A DNA stretch of 64,000 nt from Acetobacter garciniae (GCF_017377735.1 NZ_JAFVMH010000009.1:34302-98301); one strand, 5' to 3'; counted from the first letter of the stretch, positions 27,560 to 38,116 are shown. Numbers and translations: made by a program. The notes: a model not told the origin generated them from the letters alone.

Positions 27560-28557
27560 GTTCGACGTCCGTCAGTGCGTACGATGCGCACCCGCTGCTC
27601 GGAGTGCTTATCCCCCAGCCGCAGCTCGGCGGCAGCGAACAGCCGGTCCACGATCATCCAGTTCTGCCGCACCCGGTAATTGACCAGTTCCGGACCGCCA
27701 TCGGCTCCCAGCACGAAGAGCGGGGGCAGTTCCCCCTGCCCGATCCCAGCCGGAAAGGCGATATAGACTTTGTGGCCATCATCGAACGCCCGGCCGGGCA
27801 ACCAGGGTGGTGTCCCGCCTTTCACCGGCTGGATGGTGTAACGGAAATTCAGCGCGGCCAGATCCAGCCCCGTATCCACCGGCGCTGTATCATCGGCCGC
27901 ATTGTCCTGCCGATGCAGGGCGATCAGACCATCCTCGGGGTAATCCCACGACACCGACGCCATGTAGGTCGCGGGCGTGGAACGCAGTTCCGCCAGATAG
28001 GTCCGCCGGTCGGTGTTGACGATCAAGTTGGTGGTCAGGTCCGGCCGCGTCGGCTTGACCAGGATATGGATGCGCCTCGTTGCCCCCGCCCCGCTTTCGG
28101 TATCGCCAATGATCCAGCGCACGGTGTCACCGGCCGCGACGGGCCCGGTGCCGACCAGCTTCTCCCCCTGCTGAAGCATGATGTCGGTAATTTCACCGGG
28201 CGAGGTATAGACCTGATAGAGGGCACCCGGAGAATAGGGATAGACCTGCACCGCGTTGATGAACCCGGCCCGCGTGGGCTGGATGCGGGCCGCCAGATTG
28301 GCCTGCGTCACGCGCGCTGTGGGGTCAGCGACTTCGGGGGCCGGATGGACCGCAAGTCGTGAGGGCAACGGCTTGAGCTGGCCCGGCAGGGGAAGCGGTT
28401 TCGGGACTTCCACCACCCGCACCGGCTTCGGTGGGTCCGGCAGACGTGTTGCCTGAACAGCGTCATCGTAGCGGATGACGGGCGGATGGTAACTGCCCGC
28501 GCAGCCAGCCAGAGGCAGGATCAGCAACGGCAGGACACGAAGAGCGCGACGGATCAT
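27556..28557 (-). CDS. trbG: TrbG/VirB9 outer-membrane channel component
   Basis: 333 residues with a lipoprotein-type signal (LPLLILPLAGCAGS). The VirB9 domain has YPYSPGALYQVYTSPGEITDIMLQQGEKL and ends with VNYRVRQNWMIVDRLF. It forms the outer-membrane core complex with TrbI. It overlaps both neighbours by ATGA. Confidence 0.93.
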   Translation of the reverse strand: MIRRALRVLPLLILPLAGCAGSYHPPVIRYDDAVQATRLPDPPKPVRVVEVPKPLPLPGQLKPLPSRLAVHPAPEVADPTARVTQANLAARIQPTRAGFINAVQVYPYSPGALYQVYTSPGEITDIMLQQGEKLVGTGPVAAGDTVRWIIGDTESGAGATRRIHILVKPTRPDLTTNLIVNTDRRTYLAELRSTPATYMASVSWDYPEDGLIALHRQDNAADDTAPVDTGLDLAALNFRYTIQPVKGGTPPWLPGRAFDDGHKVYIAFPAGIGQGELPPLFVLGADGGPELVNYRVRQNWMIVDRLFAAAELRLGDKHSEQRVRIVRTDGRRT

Positions 28558-29240
28558 TGGCCCAGCTCCTTTGACCAGTTGATGGCGGAGACGTAGATGC
28601 CCAGAGGGTTTTTCCTGAGATGGTCGGCATCGCGTGGCGTGCGCAGAACGATCGAGACGATGGCGGTCCAGCGTTCGGTGCCGCTGAACGCCCCGTCGCG
28701 GTAATGGCGCTCGGTCCAGGCAACCCGGAAGCTGCCGGGCGAGGCCCGGATCACTGAAGCGATATCCACCTCGACCTGCTCGTGCCCGATGCGCGAGAAC
28801 GGATCGTTGAGGCGGGCATAGTCGTTAAGCGCCTGCGCGCCTGACGTGGTGGTGAAATCATAGGCACGCAGCCAGTTCTGCCGGACCACCACGGCGTCCG
28901 ACGACAGGGCGCGCACGTCATGGACAAACTGCGCCAGATACCAGGCGATCTGCGGATCGGCGGGCATATAGCCCGCTGTCGCGGGGGCCACGACCTGCGC
29001 CTGCCCTAGCCGGTCCACCTGCACCACCCACGGCGTGATGGTGCCGTGCATAGACTGCCAGACCAGGCCAGCCCCAAGACCGGCGGACAGGAACAGGGAA
29101 CCGAACGCCATCAGCCGCCAGTTACGGGCCTGGATGCGGGCGGAACCGATCCGTTCGTCCCAGATCTGGGCCGCTTTCTGATATGGTGTCACGGGTTCGG
29201 GCGTGGTCCCGTAGCGTGTGGTCGAGCGACGGAACATCAT
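28554..29240 (-). CDS. trbF: TrbF/VirB8 inner-membrane component
   Basis: 228 residues. One membrane helix (about 41-60, MAFGSLFLSAGLGAGLVWQS) follows ARNWRL. The periplasmic VirB8-like domain contains AWYLAQFVHDVRALS and ERWTAIVSIVLRTP. It is an assembly factor of the mating pore and overlaps trbL and trbG by ATGA. Confidence 0.92.
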   Translation of the reverse strand: MMFRRSTTRYGTTPEPVTPYQKAAQIWDERIGSARIQARNWRLMAFGSLFLSAGLGAGLVWQSMHGTITPWVVQVDRLGQAQVVAPATAGYMPADPQIAWYLAQFVHDVRALSSDAVVVRQNWLRAYDFTTTSGAQALNDYARLNDPFSRIGHEQVEVDIASVIRASPGSFRVAWTERHYRDGAFSGTERWTAIVSIVLRTPRDADHLRKNPLGIYVSAINWSKELGQ

Positions 29241-30664
29241 TCTTTCTCCGAGAGATCAATGGACGCCGAGCCACCGCCGCCATCGGCGGAGCGGATAATA
29301 TGAGCGGCTTCAGCAGCATGGGCTGCGGCATTGCGGCGCTTCATCTTCTGCGCCCAGCGGGGCGGTTCGCCAGAACCGCCACCATCGCCACCAGCCGGAC
29401 CCTCACCGGTAGGGCCGCCACCCCTGGGGCCACCCCCTTCTCCGGCAGGACCACCCCCACCTGATGGAAACGGCCCGCTGCCACCAGTTTCGTCACTCTC
29501 TCCACCGCCCATCCCGCGTGCGGCCCAGCGTCCACCGGCGGCGTAGCTTTCTTTGAGGGATGAACCGGCACGCGAGGCCGCTCCTTTGACGGCATTCGCG
29601 ACGTTCCCGCCGACGGCCCGGCCTATGCCTCCGATCCCGGCGGCCATGCTGCCCGCACCACCTGATGCGCCTGCGGCTCCAGCCGAATAGGCGGACGTGG
29701 CTGCCCCGGCAATCGCGGCCCCACCCCGCGCCGCAGCAGCGGTCGCACCAAGGGCGGCGGCACCACCGGAAGCGACAGCCCCGACACCGGCCGCAGCAGC
29801 AGCACCCATGGCACCCACCGCCATGCCGGTGCCAACAGCCGCGCCCGCGCCAAGCTGCGGTGCGCCGGAGATCAGCCCGTTGGCGATGCTGCCGCCAAAA
29901 ATGGACAGGCCGACAATTGCAAGCGAGGCCAGCACCACCGAGACGGACTGCCCGATCGTGGGAACGTCGCTGCCGTAGGAGGTTGAGAACTGGGCGAACA
30001 GAACCGACGCGATGGCGGAAATGACCGCCAGCACCATGATCTTCACACCCGACGAGACGACATTGCCCAGCACCTTCTCGGCAAGGAAAGCCGTGCGATT
30101 GAACAGGGCGAACGGGATCAACACGAACCCTGCCAGTGTGGTCAGCTTGAACTCGATCAGCGCCACGAAAAGCTGCACGGCCAGAATGAAGAACGCCGCC
30201 AGCACGATCAGCCACGACAGGCAGAGCACGAAGATCTGGATGAAGTTCGTAAAGAAGGCGACCGGACCAAGGAGATTGTGGACTGAGTCCAGAAGCGGCT
30301 GGGCTGCATCGAAACCCGTGGATGCCAGTCGGCCGGGCCGCAGGAAGTCTCCGAGTGCCAGATTGCCGCCACCGGCTTTCAGGCCAAGGGCCGCGAAACT
30401 GTCAAAGACGATCTTCGAGAGCGCATCGAAATCGTTGATGACCCAGGCGAAGAAGCCGATATAGAGCGTCTTCTTCACCAGACGCTGGATGATGTCCTCA
30501 TCCGCCGCCCACGCCCAGAACAGGCCAGCCAGCGCCATATCCAGCACGGACAGTGTTCCGGCCAGTGAAATCACATTCCCCTTCACCAGACCGAAGCCGC
30601 TGTCGATGGTGGTGGTGAAGGTATTCAGGAAGGAGTCGATAACGCCCACATTGCCCATCGCCAT
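29237..30664 (-). CDS. trbL: TrbL/VirB6 polytopic channel protein
   Basis: 475 residues with about six membrane segments in the first 290 residues. VGVIDSFLNTFTTTIDSGFGLVKGNV is the typical TrbL start. The C-terminal 150 residues are low-complexity Gly/Ala and then Gly/Pro repeats, common in TrbL tails but long here. It forms the inner-membrane passage for the T-strand. Five bases separate it from trbJ. Confidence 0.9.
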   Translation of the reverse strand: MAMGNVGVIDSFLNTFTTTIDSGFGLVKGNVISLAGTLSVLDMALAGLFWAWAADEDIIQRLVKKTLYIGFFAWVINDFDALSKIVFDSFAALGLKAGGGNLALGDFLRPGRLASTGFDAAQPLLDSVHNLLGPVAFFTNFIQIFVLCLSWLIVLAAFFILAVQLFVALIEFKLTTLAGFVLIPFALFNRTAFLAEKVLGNVVSSGVKIMVLAVISAIASVLFAQFSTSYGSDVPTIGQSVSVVLASLAIVGLSIFGGSIANGLISGAPQLGAGAAVGTGMAVGAMGAAAAAGVGAVASGGAAALGATAAAARGGAAIAGAATSAYSAGAAGASGGAGSMAAGIGGIGRAVGGNVANAVKGAASRAGSSLKESYAAGGRWAARGMGGGESDETGGSGPFPSGGGGPAGEGGGPRGGGPTGEGPAGGDGGGSGEPPRWAQKMKRRNAAAHAAEAAHIIRSADGGGGSASIDLSEKE

Positions 30665-30669
30665 GGCGG

Positions 30670-31452
30670 TCAGTTCCCGCTGCTGCCGAACATCGACACC
30701 GTGCCCGGCACATAGGCGTCATGCTGGGAAAAATGCTGATACTGGGCTTCACTTTCTGCTTCCGTCGCCGCATCGCGCGCCTGTTGCAGGGCTGTGGCGC
30801 GGCCATTAGCGGCAAGTTCGGCCTGAATGTCGGACAATTGGCGGGACTGTAGTGCCAGAAGCTGGTTTCCCGCCTGCGCCGCCTGCAACGCCCCGGTCGA
30901 TGTCTGGCTGGCCGAAACCAGTTGCGTCATAGCCGAACTGTCGCTCGGGATGTTTCCTACTACCCGAGCCTGCAATTTCAGGGCGTCCTCAAACCCGCCG
31001 ACGGAATTCTGCCACCGCGTCTGCGCCTGGCTGAACAGGGAGCTATCGGACATGCCGGACGAAATTGAGGTGTAGGCCTGCTGGTACTTCTGCTCGACGG
31101 ACTGGACGCTGTAGGCGATGTTCTGCGCCTGCGCGAGCAGCGCCGTGGTCTGTGAAATCGTCGATTGCAGCGTCGACAATGTCGACAAGGGCAGCAGAGC
31201 GAGGTTCTTCGCCTGGTTGACCAGCATCTGCGCCTGATTGGCGAGAGACGTGATCTGGTTATCAATCTGCTGCAATTCCCGCGCTGCGATCAGCACGGTC
31301 TGGACATGCGCGGCCCCATCGTAGACCGCCCATTGCGCATGGGCGGATTGCACCGAACTGACGCAGGCACCAACAGCCAGGGCCATGACGGATGCCAACA
31401 GGTTTGCGCGACGGAAAAGTTTTGCCCGGATATGGAAAAGTTTTTCCATCAT
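30670..31452 (-). CDS. trbJ: TrbJ/VirB5-like mating-pair protein
   Basis: 260 residues from the ATG at 31452, overlapping trbE by ATGA; the longer open frame upstream is not coding. A signal peptide ends near AHAQ. The mature part is helical and rich in Gln/Ala/Ser (AARELQQIDNQITSLANQAQMLVNQAKNLA), the TrbJ hallmark. It probably forms the pilus tip or helps mating-pair stabilisation. Confidence 0.9.
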   Translation of the reverse strand: MMEKLFHIRAKLFRRANLLASVMALAVGACVSSVQSAHAQWAVYDGAAHVQTVLIAARELQQIDNQITSLANQAQMLVNQAKNLALLPLSTLSTLQSTISQTTALLAQAQNIAYSVQSVEQKYQQAYTSISSGMSDSSLFSQAQTRWQNSVGGFEDALKLQARVVGNIPSDSSAMTQLVSASQTSTGALQAAQAGNQLLALQSRQLSDIQAELAANGRATALQQARDAATEAESEAQYQHFSQHDAYVPGTVSMFGSSGN

Positions 31453-33881
31453 GACACGTCCCCTTCCCGCAGAAGGTCCGCCGCCCATATGACACCCCGC
31501 GCCTCGAACCAGGCTGGGAGAAAGCCATCTCGTCCATGTTCCGCCAACACGTGATCGATCAGCCGGTGATCGTCCTTGCCTGATGCCGCGCACAGCGCCA
31601 GGGCAACAGGACCGAGGCCCAGTTCGAACAGGCGATTGCCGCGTTGCGTCTGGCAGTAATATTCCCGTTTCGAGGCTGCACGCGCGATGATGGCGATCTG
31701 GCGGTCGTTGAGCCCGAAGTCCCGATAGAGCGCCATGATCTGCGGCTCGATCGCCCTCTCGTTTGGCAGGAAGATCCGCGTGGGGCAGCTTTCCACTACC
31801 GCCGGGGCGATCGGCGAATTGGCAATGTCGGACAAGGACTGCGTGGCGAAAATGACGCTGGCGTTCTTCTTGCGCAGCGTTTTCAGCCATTCCCGGAGTT
31901 GGCCAGCGAAATCGCCGTCATCCAGCACCAGCCAGCCCTCGTCGATGACCAGCAGCGTCGGACGCCCATCCAGACGGCCCTCAATGCGGTGAAACAGATA
32001 GGACAACACGGGAGACGCTGCACCGGAGCCGATCAACCCCTCGGTCTCGAACACCACGACATCGGCATCACCCAGCCGCTCGGTATCTGCATCCAGCAGG
32101 CGACCATAAGGACTACCAAGGCAATAGGGAGCCAGCGCCTGTTTCAGGGCGTTGGATTGAAGCAGCGCCACCACGCCTGACAGGGTCCGTTCATGAGCGG
32201 GCGATGACGCCAGGGAGTTCAGGGCCGACCAAAGGTGAGACTTCACCTCCGGGGTGAGCGTTACACTCTCACCGACAAGAATCTGCCCCAGCCATTCACT
32301 GGCCCATTTGCGTTCGTCGGGATCATTAATCCGCGCCAGCGGCTGCAGGGCAATCCCGGGAATATTCACCTCACTTGTCGACAGGTTTTCACCCAGATCG
32401 TGCCAGTCGCCTCCCATTGCCAGCGTCGCCGCCCGCATCGACCCGCCAAAGTCAAAGGCGAAAATCTGCGATCCCGCATAGCGCCGGAACTGCAACGCCA
32501 TAAGGGCCAGCAGGACAGATTTGCCGGCCCCTGTCGGGCCGGCAATCAGGGTATGACCGACATCCCCGACATGAAGCGAAAACCGGAACGGTGTGGCACC
32601 CGCCGTCCTGCCGTAGAACAGCGGCGCGGCCCTGAAATGCCCGTCCTGCTCCGGCCCGGCCCACACGGCCGAAAGCGGTATCATATGCGCCAGATTCAGG
32701 GTCGAGACCGGGGGCTGGCGCACATTGGCGTAGACATGCCCTGGCAGAGATCCCAACCATGCCTCCACCGCGTTCACGCTTTCCGACATGCAGGTGAAGT
32801 CGCGCCCCTGGGTGATTTTTTCGATCAAGCGCAGTTTTTCAGCTGCGATGGACGCGGATCCATCCCAGACCGTCACGGTCGCCGTGATGTAGGCCTGCCC
32901 GACATCATCCGCGCCCAGCGACTGGAGCGCTAAATCGGCATCCGCCGCCTTGTTGGCGGCATCGTTATCCACCAGAACCGACGCCTCATTGGTCATCACC
33001 TCCCGGACAATGGCTGCAATGCTCTTGCGCTTTGCGAACCACTGCCGTCGGATCTTCGTCAGCACCTTGGTGGCGTCGGTCTTGTCGAGCAGGATCGCGC
33101 GGGTGGACCAGCGATAGGGCATCGCCAGCCGGTTCAGGTCATCCAGGATTCCGGGAAACGTGCGGCTCGGGAAACCCGTGATGGTCAGGGTTTTCAAAAA
33201 CGCATCGCCGAGTTTCGGCTCCAGACCACCCGACAGAGGCTGATCCACCAGCAGGGCATCCAGATGCATAGGAATTTCCGGCACCCGGACCCGCTGGTTC
33301 CGCGTCGAAATGGTCGAATGCAGGTAGGTCAACGTCTCGCCGTCATCGAGCCACGCGGCCTCGGGCATGAACCCATCCAGCAACGCCAGCATCCGATCGG
33401 TGCGGTCGACGAACGCATGGAGTATTCCGTGTGGATCGGGGCCGTCCCGTTCCCTGCCCTCATAGAGAAAGCGTTCGGCACGGCCTGATGATTCCGCTGG
33501 CGGCAACCAGACCAGGGTCAAGAAATACCGGCTCTCGAAATGCACGCCCTCATCCTCGAACTGCTCACGGCGCTCCAGATCGACCATTTGACTGGCGGCA
33601 TCGGGAAAATCACTCTCGGGGTACACTGTCGCCGGGACGCGCTGCGCTTCCACGAACACCGCCCATCCAGAGCCCAGACGGCGCAGGGCGTTGTTGAGAC
33701 GGCCGGTCACACCCACCAGTTCCGCTGGTGTGGCGCTATCCAGATCGGGACCACGAATTTTTGCCGTGCGCTGGAAGCTGCCATCTTTGTTCAGGACAAC
33801 ACCTTTCTCCACCAGCGCAGCCCATGGGAGAAAATCCGACAAAAGGGCGGCACGGTTGCGATACTCGCCAAGGGACATCAT
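31449..33881 (-). CDS. trbE: TrbE/VirB4 conjugation ATPase
   Basis: About 810 residues from the ATG pair at 33881/33878 with GGAGGG upstream. CagE/TrbE/VirB domains are followed by the motor domain: Walker A GPTGAGKS in HTLIAGPTGAGKSVLLALMALQ, Walker B in PTLLVIDEGWLVLDDG, and a downstream SVIFATQSLSDI. It powers assembly of the pore and pilus. It ends in an ATGA overlap with trbJ. Confidence 0.94.
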   Translation of the reverse strand: MMSLGEYRNRAALLSDFLPWAALVEKGVVLNKDGSFQRTAKIRGPDLDSATPAELVGVTGRLNNALRRLGSGWAVFVEAQRVPATVYPESDFPDAASQMVDLERREQFEDEGVHFESRYFLTLVWLPPAESSGRAERFLYEGRERDGPDPHGILHAFVDRTDRMLALLDGFMPEAAWLDDGETLTYLHSTISTRNQRVRVPEIPMHLDALLVDQPLSGGLEPKLGDAFLKTLTITGFPSRTFPGILDDLNRLAMPYRWSTRAILLDKTDATKVLTKIRRQWFAKRKSIAAIVREVMTNEASVLVDNDAANKAADADLALQSLGADDVGQAYITATVTVWDGSASIAAEKLRLIEKITQGRDFTCMSESVNAVEAWLGSLPGHVYANVRQPPVSTLNLAHMIPLSAVWAGPEQDGHFRAAPLFYGRTAGATPFRFSLHVGDVGHTLIAGPTGAGKSVLLALMALQFRRYAGSQIFAFDFGGSMRAATLAMGGDWHDLGENLSTSEVNIPGIALQPLARINDPDERKWASEWLGQILVGESVTLTPEVKSHLWSALNSLASSPAHERTLSGVVALLQSNALKQALAPYCLGSPYGRLLDADTERLGDADVVVFETEGLIGSGAASPVLSYLFHRIEGRLDGRPTLLVIDEGWLVLDDGDFAGQLREWLKTLRKKNASVIFATQSLSDIANSPIAPAVVESCPTRIFLPNERAIEPQIMALYRDFGLNDRQIAIIARAASKREYYCQTQRGNRLFELGLGPVALALCAASGKDDHRLIDHVLAEHGRDGFLPAWFEARGVIWAADLLREGDVS

Positions 33882-33894
33882 CGCCCTGCCCTCC

Positions 33895-34170
33895 CTACGC
33901 CCGGAGCCAGGCGGGATAGCGCAGATGCCGCCGTCCCACCTCCACGAACAGCGGATCGCGCCTGGCACCCCAGACCGCGAGCCCATGACCCACGATCCAG
34001 AAGGCAGTCCCGATCAGCCACAGGCGCAGACCGAGGGCGATCGCGGCAGCCAGCGTGCCGTTGGCGATGGCGACGGCACGGGGCGCCCCACCCAGCAGGA
34101 TGGGGTCGGTCAGCGAGCGATGCACCGGGACATGGAACCCCGGCACCGCGTCATCCTCATATCCCGCCAT
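33895..34170 (-). CDS. trbD: TrbD/VirB3-like membrane protein
   Basis: 91 residues from the ATG at 34170, overlapping the trbC stop by one base. It has the family start GFHVPVHRSLTDPILLGGAPR and a hydrophobic hairpin (about 32-65), ending RRHLRYPAWLRA. It is the inner-membrane partner of the VirB4 ATPase encoded next. Confidence 0.9.
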   Translation of the reverse strand: MAGYEDDAVPGFHVPVHRSLTDPILLGGAPRAVAIANGTLAAAIALGLRLWLIGTAFWIVGHGLAVWGARRDPLFVEVGRRHLRYPAWLRA

Positions 34171-34538
34171 CAGATCAGTGCCCCTCCGGAGAAAGAGAAG
34201 AACGACAGGAAGAAGCTCGATGCGGCAAAAGCGATGCTGAGTCCAAAGACGATCTGGATCATCTTGCGGAACCCGCCGGATGTTTCGCCAAAGGCCAGGG
34301 TCAGGCCGGTCACGGTAATGATGATCACCGAGATGATTTTGGCGACCGGTCCCTGCACGGATTCCAGAATCTCGTTCAGGGGCGTTTCCCACGGCATGCT
34401 GGATCCTGACGCCCATGCCGACGACGCGAAAACAAGCGACAGCAGCATGGACGCTCCAAACACACGGGGATCCGGCACATGCCGGTCAGGACGTGCGACA
34501 GCGCACACGATGGCGCGCAGACGTGAAGGCGGCCTCAT
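34170..34538 (-). CDS. trbC: TrbC/VirB2 major pilin
   Basis: 122 residues with a signal segment (MLLSLVFASSAWA) and two hydrophobic helices in the mature part (VAKIISVIIITVTGLTLAFGE and IQIVFGLSIAFAASSFFLS). Its start overlaps trbB by ATGA. In RP4 the homologue is cyclised by TraF, and a TraF-type peptidase is encoded at 44103-44732. Confidence 0.9.
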   Translation of the reverse strand: MRPPSRLRAIVCAVARPDRHVPDPRVFGASMLLSLVFASSAWASGSSMPWETPLNEILESVQGPVAKIISVIIITVTGLTLAFGETSGGFRKMIQIVFGLSIAFAASSFFLSFFSFSGGALI

Positions 34539-35539
34539 GATGATTCTCCATTGGCAGAGCGGGATGTTTCGGGAGAAGAGAGGCTGACCGGACGGATGCG
34601 ATAGGCGCCCGTCACAGGATCAAGGCCGTCGATTTCCGCCAGTTCGGACAGGCGGCGGAAATTGCCACGTCCGGACAGGACCGCGATAACGTCGATCGTT
34701 TCGGCGATCATGGCGCGCGGCACTGTCACCACCGCCTCCTGGATCAACTGTTCCAGACGATACAGGGCAGCGAGCACCGATCCGGCATGGAGTGTACCGA
34801 TGCCACCCGGATGCCCGGTACCCCATGCCTTGACCAGATCAAGGGCTTCGGCCCCACGCACCTCACCGATGGGAATACGGTCCGGACGCAGGCGAAGGCC
34901 GGACCGGACAAGGTCCGAAAGGGTAATCACGCCTTCACGGGTCCGCAGGGCGATAAGATTGGGTGCCATGCATTGCAGTTCGCGCGTGTCCTCAATCAGC
35001 ACGATGCGATCACCGGTTTTGGCCACCTCGGCCAGCAGGGCATTGACCAGCGTGGTCTTGCCCGTGGATGTCCCGCCGGCAACCAGGATGTTTTTGCGCG
35101 CAGCAACAGCGCGGCGCAGAAATACCGCCTGCCCCTCCGTCATGATTCCGGCAGCGACATAGTCATCAAGGGTGAACACGGCCACGGCGGGCTTGCGGAT
35201 GGCGAAGCTCGGGGCGGTCACAACGGGCGGCAGCAATCCCTCGAACCGTTCGCCGGTTGGCAACTCGGCCGAGACACGGGGTGCTGCCTCATGCACCTCA
35301 GCCCCGACATGGTGGGCCACGAGACGCACGATGCGCTCGGCATCGGCTGGCGTAACCCTGTCGCCGGTATCGCCCAGCCCCTCGGACAGACGGTCGATCC
35401 ACAGCCGCCCATCAGGATTGAGCATGACCTCGACCACGGCCGGATCGGCAAGGTGCCGGGCAATCGCCGGTCCCATCGCCGTGCGCAGCATGGACATGCC
35501 ACGCTGTCGGGCACCACTTTCAATCGGTGTAACCGCCAT
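34535..35539 (-). CDS. trbB: TrbB/VirB11 secretion ATPase
   Basis: 334 residues. Walker A is GGTSTGKTT (155-163). An Asp box is seen as [12 protein letters not shown], a His box as [15 protein letters not shown], and the arginine-rich [10 protein letters not shown] is present. It is a hexameric ATPase at the base of the mating pore and the first gene of the trb operon, separated by 130 bases from the CopG-like gene, so a promoter may lie at 35540-35669. Confidence 0.94.
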   Translation of the reverse strand: MAVTPIESGARQRGMSMLRTAMGPAIARHLADPAVVEVMLNPDGRLWIDRLSEGLGDTGDRVTPADAERIVRLVAHHVGAEVHEAAPRVSAELPTGERFEGLLPPVVTAPSFAIRKPAVAVFTLDDYVAAGIMTEGQAVFLRRAVAARKNILVAGGTSTGKTTLVNALLAEVAKTGDRIVLIEDTRELQCMAPNLIALRTREGVITLSDLVRSGLRLRPDRIPIGEVRGAEALDLVKAWGTGHPGGIGTLHAGSVLAALYRLEQLIQEAVVTVPRAMIAETIDVIAVLSGRGNFRRLSELAEIDGLDPVTGAYRIRPVSLSSPETSRSANGESS

Positions 35540-35669
35540 GGGAATCCCCGTTTTTACGGATCATCCGGCCTCTCCGGACGACGACGGGGATCATTAGAAG
35601 GGAGCGGATTTATCTGCTGGCAACAAGGATTTCGGGGGATGCGGTAAAAGCGTATGTAATTGGGAGCAT

Positions 35670-36113
35670 TCAGGCGGGATCGGTGCCCGACGGATCCTGC
35701 CGTGCCGCGACATCGCGCTGACGGTCGCGCAGGAATCGATCCCCCGTCGCCAGCCGGCGTTCCAACGCGGTCAGGAAGCCTTCAAACCGTTCAAGCCCCA
35801 TGGCGCGGGCGGATGCCCGCGCGTCCTCCGGAAGTGGTGGCGTGCTGGTCAGCCAGAACCGGACGAACAGGCTGACCGTCTCCGCCAGGATCGAAAGATC
35901 TTCCTCCAGCCCGGCCATCTGGCGCGACAGCCGGTCGAGGCGGCGCGAGGTCGCCGCCTCCTGCCTCTCAGTGGCATCGTCCGTCAGGAACGACAGCACC
36001 GCCGTCTCCACCAGGGCGGACTTTGAAATATCCCGCCGCACGGCACGGGCCTCGAGCTGCTTATGGATGTCGGGGTCGAAATAGACGTTCAGGCGTCGGC
36101 TGCGCTTGTGCAT
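35670..36113 (-). CDS. CopG/RHH-type regulator between traG and trbB
   Basis: 147 residues. The ribbon-helix-helix N-terminus RLNVYFDPDIHKQLEARAVRRDISKSALVETAVLSFL is followed by a coiled-coil, Arg-rich region. It is regularly found between traG and trbB in this ICE group and probably controls the trb operon. It lies 2 bases after the traG stop. Confidence 0.82.
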   Translation of the reverse strand: MHKRSRRLNVYFDPDIHKQLEARAVRRDISKSALVETAVLSFLTDDATERQEAATSRRLDRLSRQMAGLEEDLSILAETVSLFVRFWLTSTPPLPEDARASARAMGLERFEGFLTALERRLATGDRFLRDRQRDVAARQDPSGTDPA

Positions 36114-36115
36114 GG

Positions 36116-38116
36116 TCAGTTTCCTCCCAGTTCCAGCCCGTCATTCCGATCCATGCCGGCCTGGCGGATGATATTCCCCTGTCGCCGCAATTCCGCCGCG
36201 CGCTGCGCCTCGACCTCAGGGTCGCTGTCAGGAATTTCGAATTCGGCGGCCGGATCAGGCCGCTCAGGCGCAATATCCTCATGCTCGGGCAACTCTGGCT
36301 CCCGACGGACGCCACTGTTGGCGTCGTCGGTATCGGATCCGGCATCCGGGGGCGACGGCACACTCGGCGCGTCATCTGCGACCACTCGTGCAGACCACAC
36401 GTCAATCATACGATCCTCGTCACACACGAACGCTGCCGGATCGGGTGGCGGCAGGATGCGCGTGGTAAAGCGACGATCCTGATAATAACGCACCTTCAGG
36501 GCGCGGATCGGCGGGCAGCCCGACAGCATCACCAGTTCCTCGTGATCGGGGAGTTGCTGGACCTCGCCCACGGTCAGGAGCGGCCTGGCGGTTTCCTGCC
36601 GGGAAACCATGAGGTGCCCAAGCCAGGGCGACAGGCGATGCCCGGCATAATTGGTGGAATCCCGCTGCTCCGTTGCCGTGCCCAGGGCATCCGACACCCG
36701 TCTGGCGGTCCGTTCGTCATTGGTCGCGAAGCTGACGCGGACCTGGCAATTGTCGAGGATCGAATTGTTCGGCCCGTATGCCTTCTCGATCTGGTTCAGC
36801 GACTGGGCGATCAGGAAGGCCCGGATCCGGTAGCCCGCCATGAACGCCAGCGCGCTCTCGAAAAAATCCAGCCGCCCGAATGCCGGAAATTCGTCGAGCA
36901 TGAGAAGCAGCTTTCGCCGTCTGGCCGCCGCCTCCAGATCTTCCGTCAGACGGCGTCCAATCTGGTTGAGCATCAGCCGGATCAACGGCTTGGTGCGGCT
37001 GATATCCGAAGGCGGCACGACGAAATAAAGTGAGGCCGGTCGCGCCGAGGATACGAGATCCTCAATCCGCCAGTCGCATTTTCTGGTCACCATCGCTACC
37101 ACGGGATCACGATAGAGCCCAAGAAACGACATGGCGGTGGAGAGCACGCCTGAGCGTTCGTTATCCGATTTGTTGAGCAGTTCCCGTGCGGCGGACGCCA
37201 CGACGGGATGTGGCCCCTTCTCCCCCAGATGATTCGTCCGCATCATGGCGGACAGGGTCGTCTCGATGGACCGTTTCGGGTCGGAGAGGAATTTCGCCAC
37301 ACCGGCGAGCGTCTTGTCGGCTTCGGCATAAAGCACATGCAGGATCGCGCCGACCAGCAGCGCGTGCGAGGTTTTTTCCCAGTGGTTGCGTCGCTCCAGC
37401 GCGCCATCCGGATCGACCAGGATATCGGCGATGTTCTGCACATCGCGGACTTCATATTCCCCCAGACGGACCTCCAGCAGAGGATTGTAGGCGGCCGATG
37501 CCGGATTGGTCGGGTCGAACAGCAGCACGCGCCCGAAGGTCGCGCGAAATCCCGCCGTAAGCTGCCAGTTCTCACCCTTGATATCGTGGATGATTGCTGA
37601 GCCGGACCAGGTCAGCAGGGTCGGAATGACCAGCCCCACCCCTTTGCCCGAGCGGGTCGGCGCGAAGCACAGCACATGCTCGGGACCGTCATGCCGGAGA
37701 TAGGCCCGGCGGTATTTCCCAAGAACGACCCCGCTCTCGCCCAGCAATCCCGCTGTGCGGATATCGCGAGAGGTGGCCCAGCGGGCCGAACCATAGGTTT
37801 CGGCCCGACGCCTTGCCCGCGCCCGCCAGATCGACAGGGCGAAGGCCACGATGACGGCCAGAACAACGCCTGCAACACCAATCCGCGCGCCATGCACGAA
37901 AATGCCGGGCGCATAGGCATCGAACTCATACCACCACCAGAAGAAAAGCGGCGGCGCGTAGACAGGCCAGCGGTGAGCGAACATGAACCAGGGCCGCCCG
38001 AGTTCAGGCTGGAACCCCAGACGCCAGGCGGTCCACTCGGTTGCGGCCCACCAGAACAGCGACATGATCGTGAGGACCAGGATCACCTGGCCCCAGGCCA
38101 CACGAGACGCGGACAT
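36116..38116 (-). CDS. traG: TraG/VirD4 coupling protein
   Basis: 666 residues with N-terminal membrane segments (about 8-26 and 75-97). The ATPase domain has Walker A APTRSGKGV (152-160) and Walker B LLLMLDEFPAFG. The conserved RAFLIAQSLNQIEKAYG and CQVRVSFATND follow. It brings the relaxase-DNA complex to the mating pore. The C-terminus is acidic. The DUF2285/XRE switch lies upstream. Confidence 0.94.
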   Translation of the reverse strand: MSASRVAWGQVILVLTIMSLFWWAATEWTAWRLGFQPELGRPWFMFAHRWPVYAPPLFFWWWYEFDAYAPGIFVHGARIGVAGVVLAVIVAFALSIWRARARRRAETYGSARWATSRDIRTAGLLGESGVVLGKYRRAYLRHDGPEHVLCFAPTRSGKGVGLVIPTLLTWSGSAIIHDIKGENWQLTAGFRATFGRVLLFDPTNPASAAYNPLLEVRLGEYEVRDVQNIADILVDPDGALERRNHWEKTSHALLVGAILHVLYAEADKTLAGVAKFLSDPKRSIETTLSAMMRTNHLGEKGPHPVVASAARELLNKSDNERSGVLSTAMSFLGLYRDPVVAMVTRKCDWRIEDLVSSARPASLYFVVPPSDISRTKPLIRLMLNQIGRRLTEDLEAAARRRKLLLMLDEFPAFGRLDFFESALAFMAGYRIRAFLIAQSLNQIEKAYGPNNSILDNCQVRVSFATNDERTARRVSDALGTATEQRDSTNYAGHRLSPWLGHLMVSRQETARPLLTVGEVQQLPDHEELVMLSGCPPIRALKVRYYQDRRFTTRILPPPDPAAFVCDEDRMIDVWSARVVADDAPSVPSPPDAGSDTDDANSGVRREPELPEHEDIAPERPDPAAEFEIPDSDPEVEAQRAAELRRQGNIIRQAGMDRNDGLELGGN

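Noticed and set aside
36023..37033. 336-codon plus-strand frame
   Set aside because: Antisense to traG, whose Walker motifs are intact on the other strand.
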